Assembly: GCA_963791995.1 (NCBI GenBank)
Contig: CAWBUQ010000001.1
Span: 124,001 to 188,000 of the forward strand
Source of the DNA: Bog-473 sp963791995
GTDB lineage: Bacteria > Actinomycetota > Acidimicrobiia > Acidimicrobiales > RAAP-2
Direction of reading: 5' to 3'
Length of the DNA stretch: 64,000 nucleotides
Below, piece after piece: positions 62,868 through 64,000 of this stretch. A model generated the notes under the pieces. It searched no databases, was not told the origin of the DNA, and was given only the letters and a program-made list of their open reading frames with translations. The position numbers and the translations under genes are program-made. Each line of letters starts with the position of its first letter. The stretch's first letter is position 1.

Positions 62868-63995
62868 GTGCGAGTCGTCGTCGACGCGCTGCCGGTGCGC
62901 GGCGACAACAGCCTTCGCATCGTCTGTGAACACCTCCTCTCGGGATGGGAGCAGCTCGAGGGCGACGACGAGATCCACGTCGTGGTCCGCTCCGGCGCCT
63001 CGCTCGCCGTGCCGCGGTCAGTGACGGTGCACGAAGTCGACCTGCGGCACCTTTCGTTCGTGGGCAGGGTGTCGGCGCAGTCGGTCACGGTGCCTCGTCT
63101 GTGCCGTGCGGTGCGCGCGGACGCCATGCTGGGGGTGCTGCCGGCCACGACCATGACCCCGTTGCCGTGCCCACGAGCGGTTCTGGCCTGGGACTTCCGC
63201 TACCGGCTTCGACCCCAGCAGTTCGCTCGCCGGACCTTGCTCCTGCGCCGCGCCAGCTACGCCGTCGGATTCCGCCAGGCCGACGCGGTCGCCTGCATCT
63301 CGGGCCGCACCCGGGACGACTTCTTGTCGCTCCACTCGCGAGCGGCCGCGATCCCGGTCCATGTGGCCCACCTCGGTGCCGACCATGTCGACGCCTGGCC
63401 CCACCCCGGTGCGGCCACCGAGCCCTACGCGCTGGCGTTCGGGCAGTTCGCCAACAAGAACATCGACCTGGTGCTCCGGGCGTGGGCGGTGCGGCGCGTC
63501 CGGCGGGGTCCGGCGCTCCCGCTGCGGGTGGTCGGCGTGCCCGAGCAGGAGCGGCCTCGGGTCGAGCGCCTGGTCGCCGAGCTCGACCTGAACGAGCTGG
63601 TGACCGTGCAGCGCTGGCTGCCCACCAGGGAGCTCGAGCGGGAGTTCGCATCGTCGAGCCTGGTGGTGTTCCCGTCGGACTTCGAGGGATTCGGCCTGCC
63701 CGCGGTCGAGGCGATGCGCCTCGGTATCCCCGTGGTGATCTCATCCGATCGCGCGTTGCTCGAGGTCACCGGGGGCCATGCCGTCGTCGTCGAGGGCGAG
63801 GGCCCCGGCGCCCTGGCCGACGCGATCGATGCGGCGCGCCGATCCACACCCGAGGCGCTGGCGGCGGCGTGCCGGCATGCAACAGGGTTCACCTGGTCCC
63901 GTTTCGCCGCTGCGGTACGCGCCGCGTTGGCCGACACGGTGCGCGACCCCGGCGCCCGGCGCACGCCGGTGGCGAGCCTGCCCGCCGCCCGCTGA
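62868..63995 (+). CDS. GT4-type glycosyltransferase
   Basis: 375 residues from GTG 62868. N-terminal MRVVVDALPVRGDNSLRIVC, then GQFANKNIDLVLRAWAV, LVVFPSDFEGFGLPAVEAMRLGIPVV (the E-x7-E-type motif of GT4 donors) and DAIDAARRSTPEAL. It is a GT-B retaining transferase using an activated sugar. It directly follows the TylF-like gene by 12 bases and completes a small plus-strand operon. The acceptor is unknown. Confidence 0.9.
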   Translation: MRVVVDALPVRGDNSLRIVCEHLLSGWEQLEGDDEIHVVVRSGASLAVPRSVTVHEVDLRHLSFVGRVSAQSVTVPRLCRAVRADAMLGVLPATTMTPLPCPRAVLAWDFRYRLRPQQFARRTLLLRRASYAVGFRQADAVACISGRTRDDFLSLHSRAAAIPVHVAHLGADHVDAWPHPGAATEPYALAFGQFANKNIDLVLRAWAVRRVRRGPALPLRVVGVPEQERPRVERLVAELDLNELVTVQRWLPTRELEREFASSSLVVFPSDFEGFGLPAVEAMRLGIPVVISSDRALLEVTGGHAVVVEGEGPGALADAIDAARRSTPEALAAACRHATGFTWSRFAAAVRAALADTVRDPGARRTPVASLPAAR

Positions 63996-64000
63996 CGCCT

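Overview
The window is high-GC actinobacterial DNA. The best guess is Acidimicrobiia: it has the GYWxVASDGG-type tandem repeat protein, a PilZ protein, a fused acyl reductase/HAD enzyme, GTG/TTG starts and leaderless promoters. The lineage is an inference; no rRNA or ribosomal protein gene is present to settle it. About 50 protein genes and one tRNA gene can be supported.

Region by region. 0-3.1 kb: the end of a GatD-like glutamine amidotransferase, a YccF membrane protein, a coupled metallo-beta-lactamase/methyltransferase pair and a lone receiver domain. 3.1-10.7 kb: four minus-strand genes, each overlapping the next by 4 bp (acyl reductase-HAD fusion, zinc alcohol dehydrogenase, LarA-like protein, PlsC-like acyltransferase), with a divergent TetR regulator. 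10.8-17.6 kb: an intact tRNA-Val(CAC) followed by three direct repeats of its 3' half, which divide the DNA into gene-poor or single-function segments without a visible integrase. 17.6-28.6 kb: an FtsX-like permease, a secreted phosphodiesterase behind two TGTCCGGACA palindromes, a secreted nucleoside hydrolase coupled to a BNR-repeat protein, a beta-helix acetyltransferase, PilZ, a DUF4232 protein and a crotonase. 28.7-38.3 kb: a large secreted repeat protein, a class B PBP, an ArsR-CDF metal efflux pair whose operator lies on the start codon, a TrmA-like RNA methyltransferase, a DGPF/ECF42 pair and an SDR. 38.4-46.4 kb: Baeyer-Villiger-type monooxygenase plus esterase, ECF41-like sigma factor, L,D-transpeptidase, RidA, family VIII esterase and a CrtI-like oxidoreductase. 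46.5-57.8 kb: a hybrid kinase with two different kinase cores, an ABC-F ATPase, DUF218, a GT-C-like membrane protein, a PrmC-like methyltransferase, an MFS/MarR pair and an ABC-2 exporter. 57.8-64.0 kb: ACP, adenylating enzyme and SDR in a coupled operon beside a methyltransferase, and, divergently, a beta-helix acetyltransferase, a TylF-like O-methyltransferase and a glycosyltransferase. This last stretch looks like a pathway for a decorated surface glycan, glycolipid or related metabolite.

A property of the whole window affects the reading of many genes. At least 23 single-base frameshifts can be located in 14 otherwise conserved genes, about two thirds of them extra bases. This is more consistent with uncorrected assembly indels than with biological decay, so frameshifted genes are given as single loci here.
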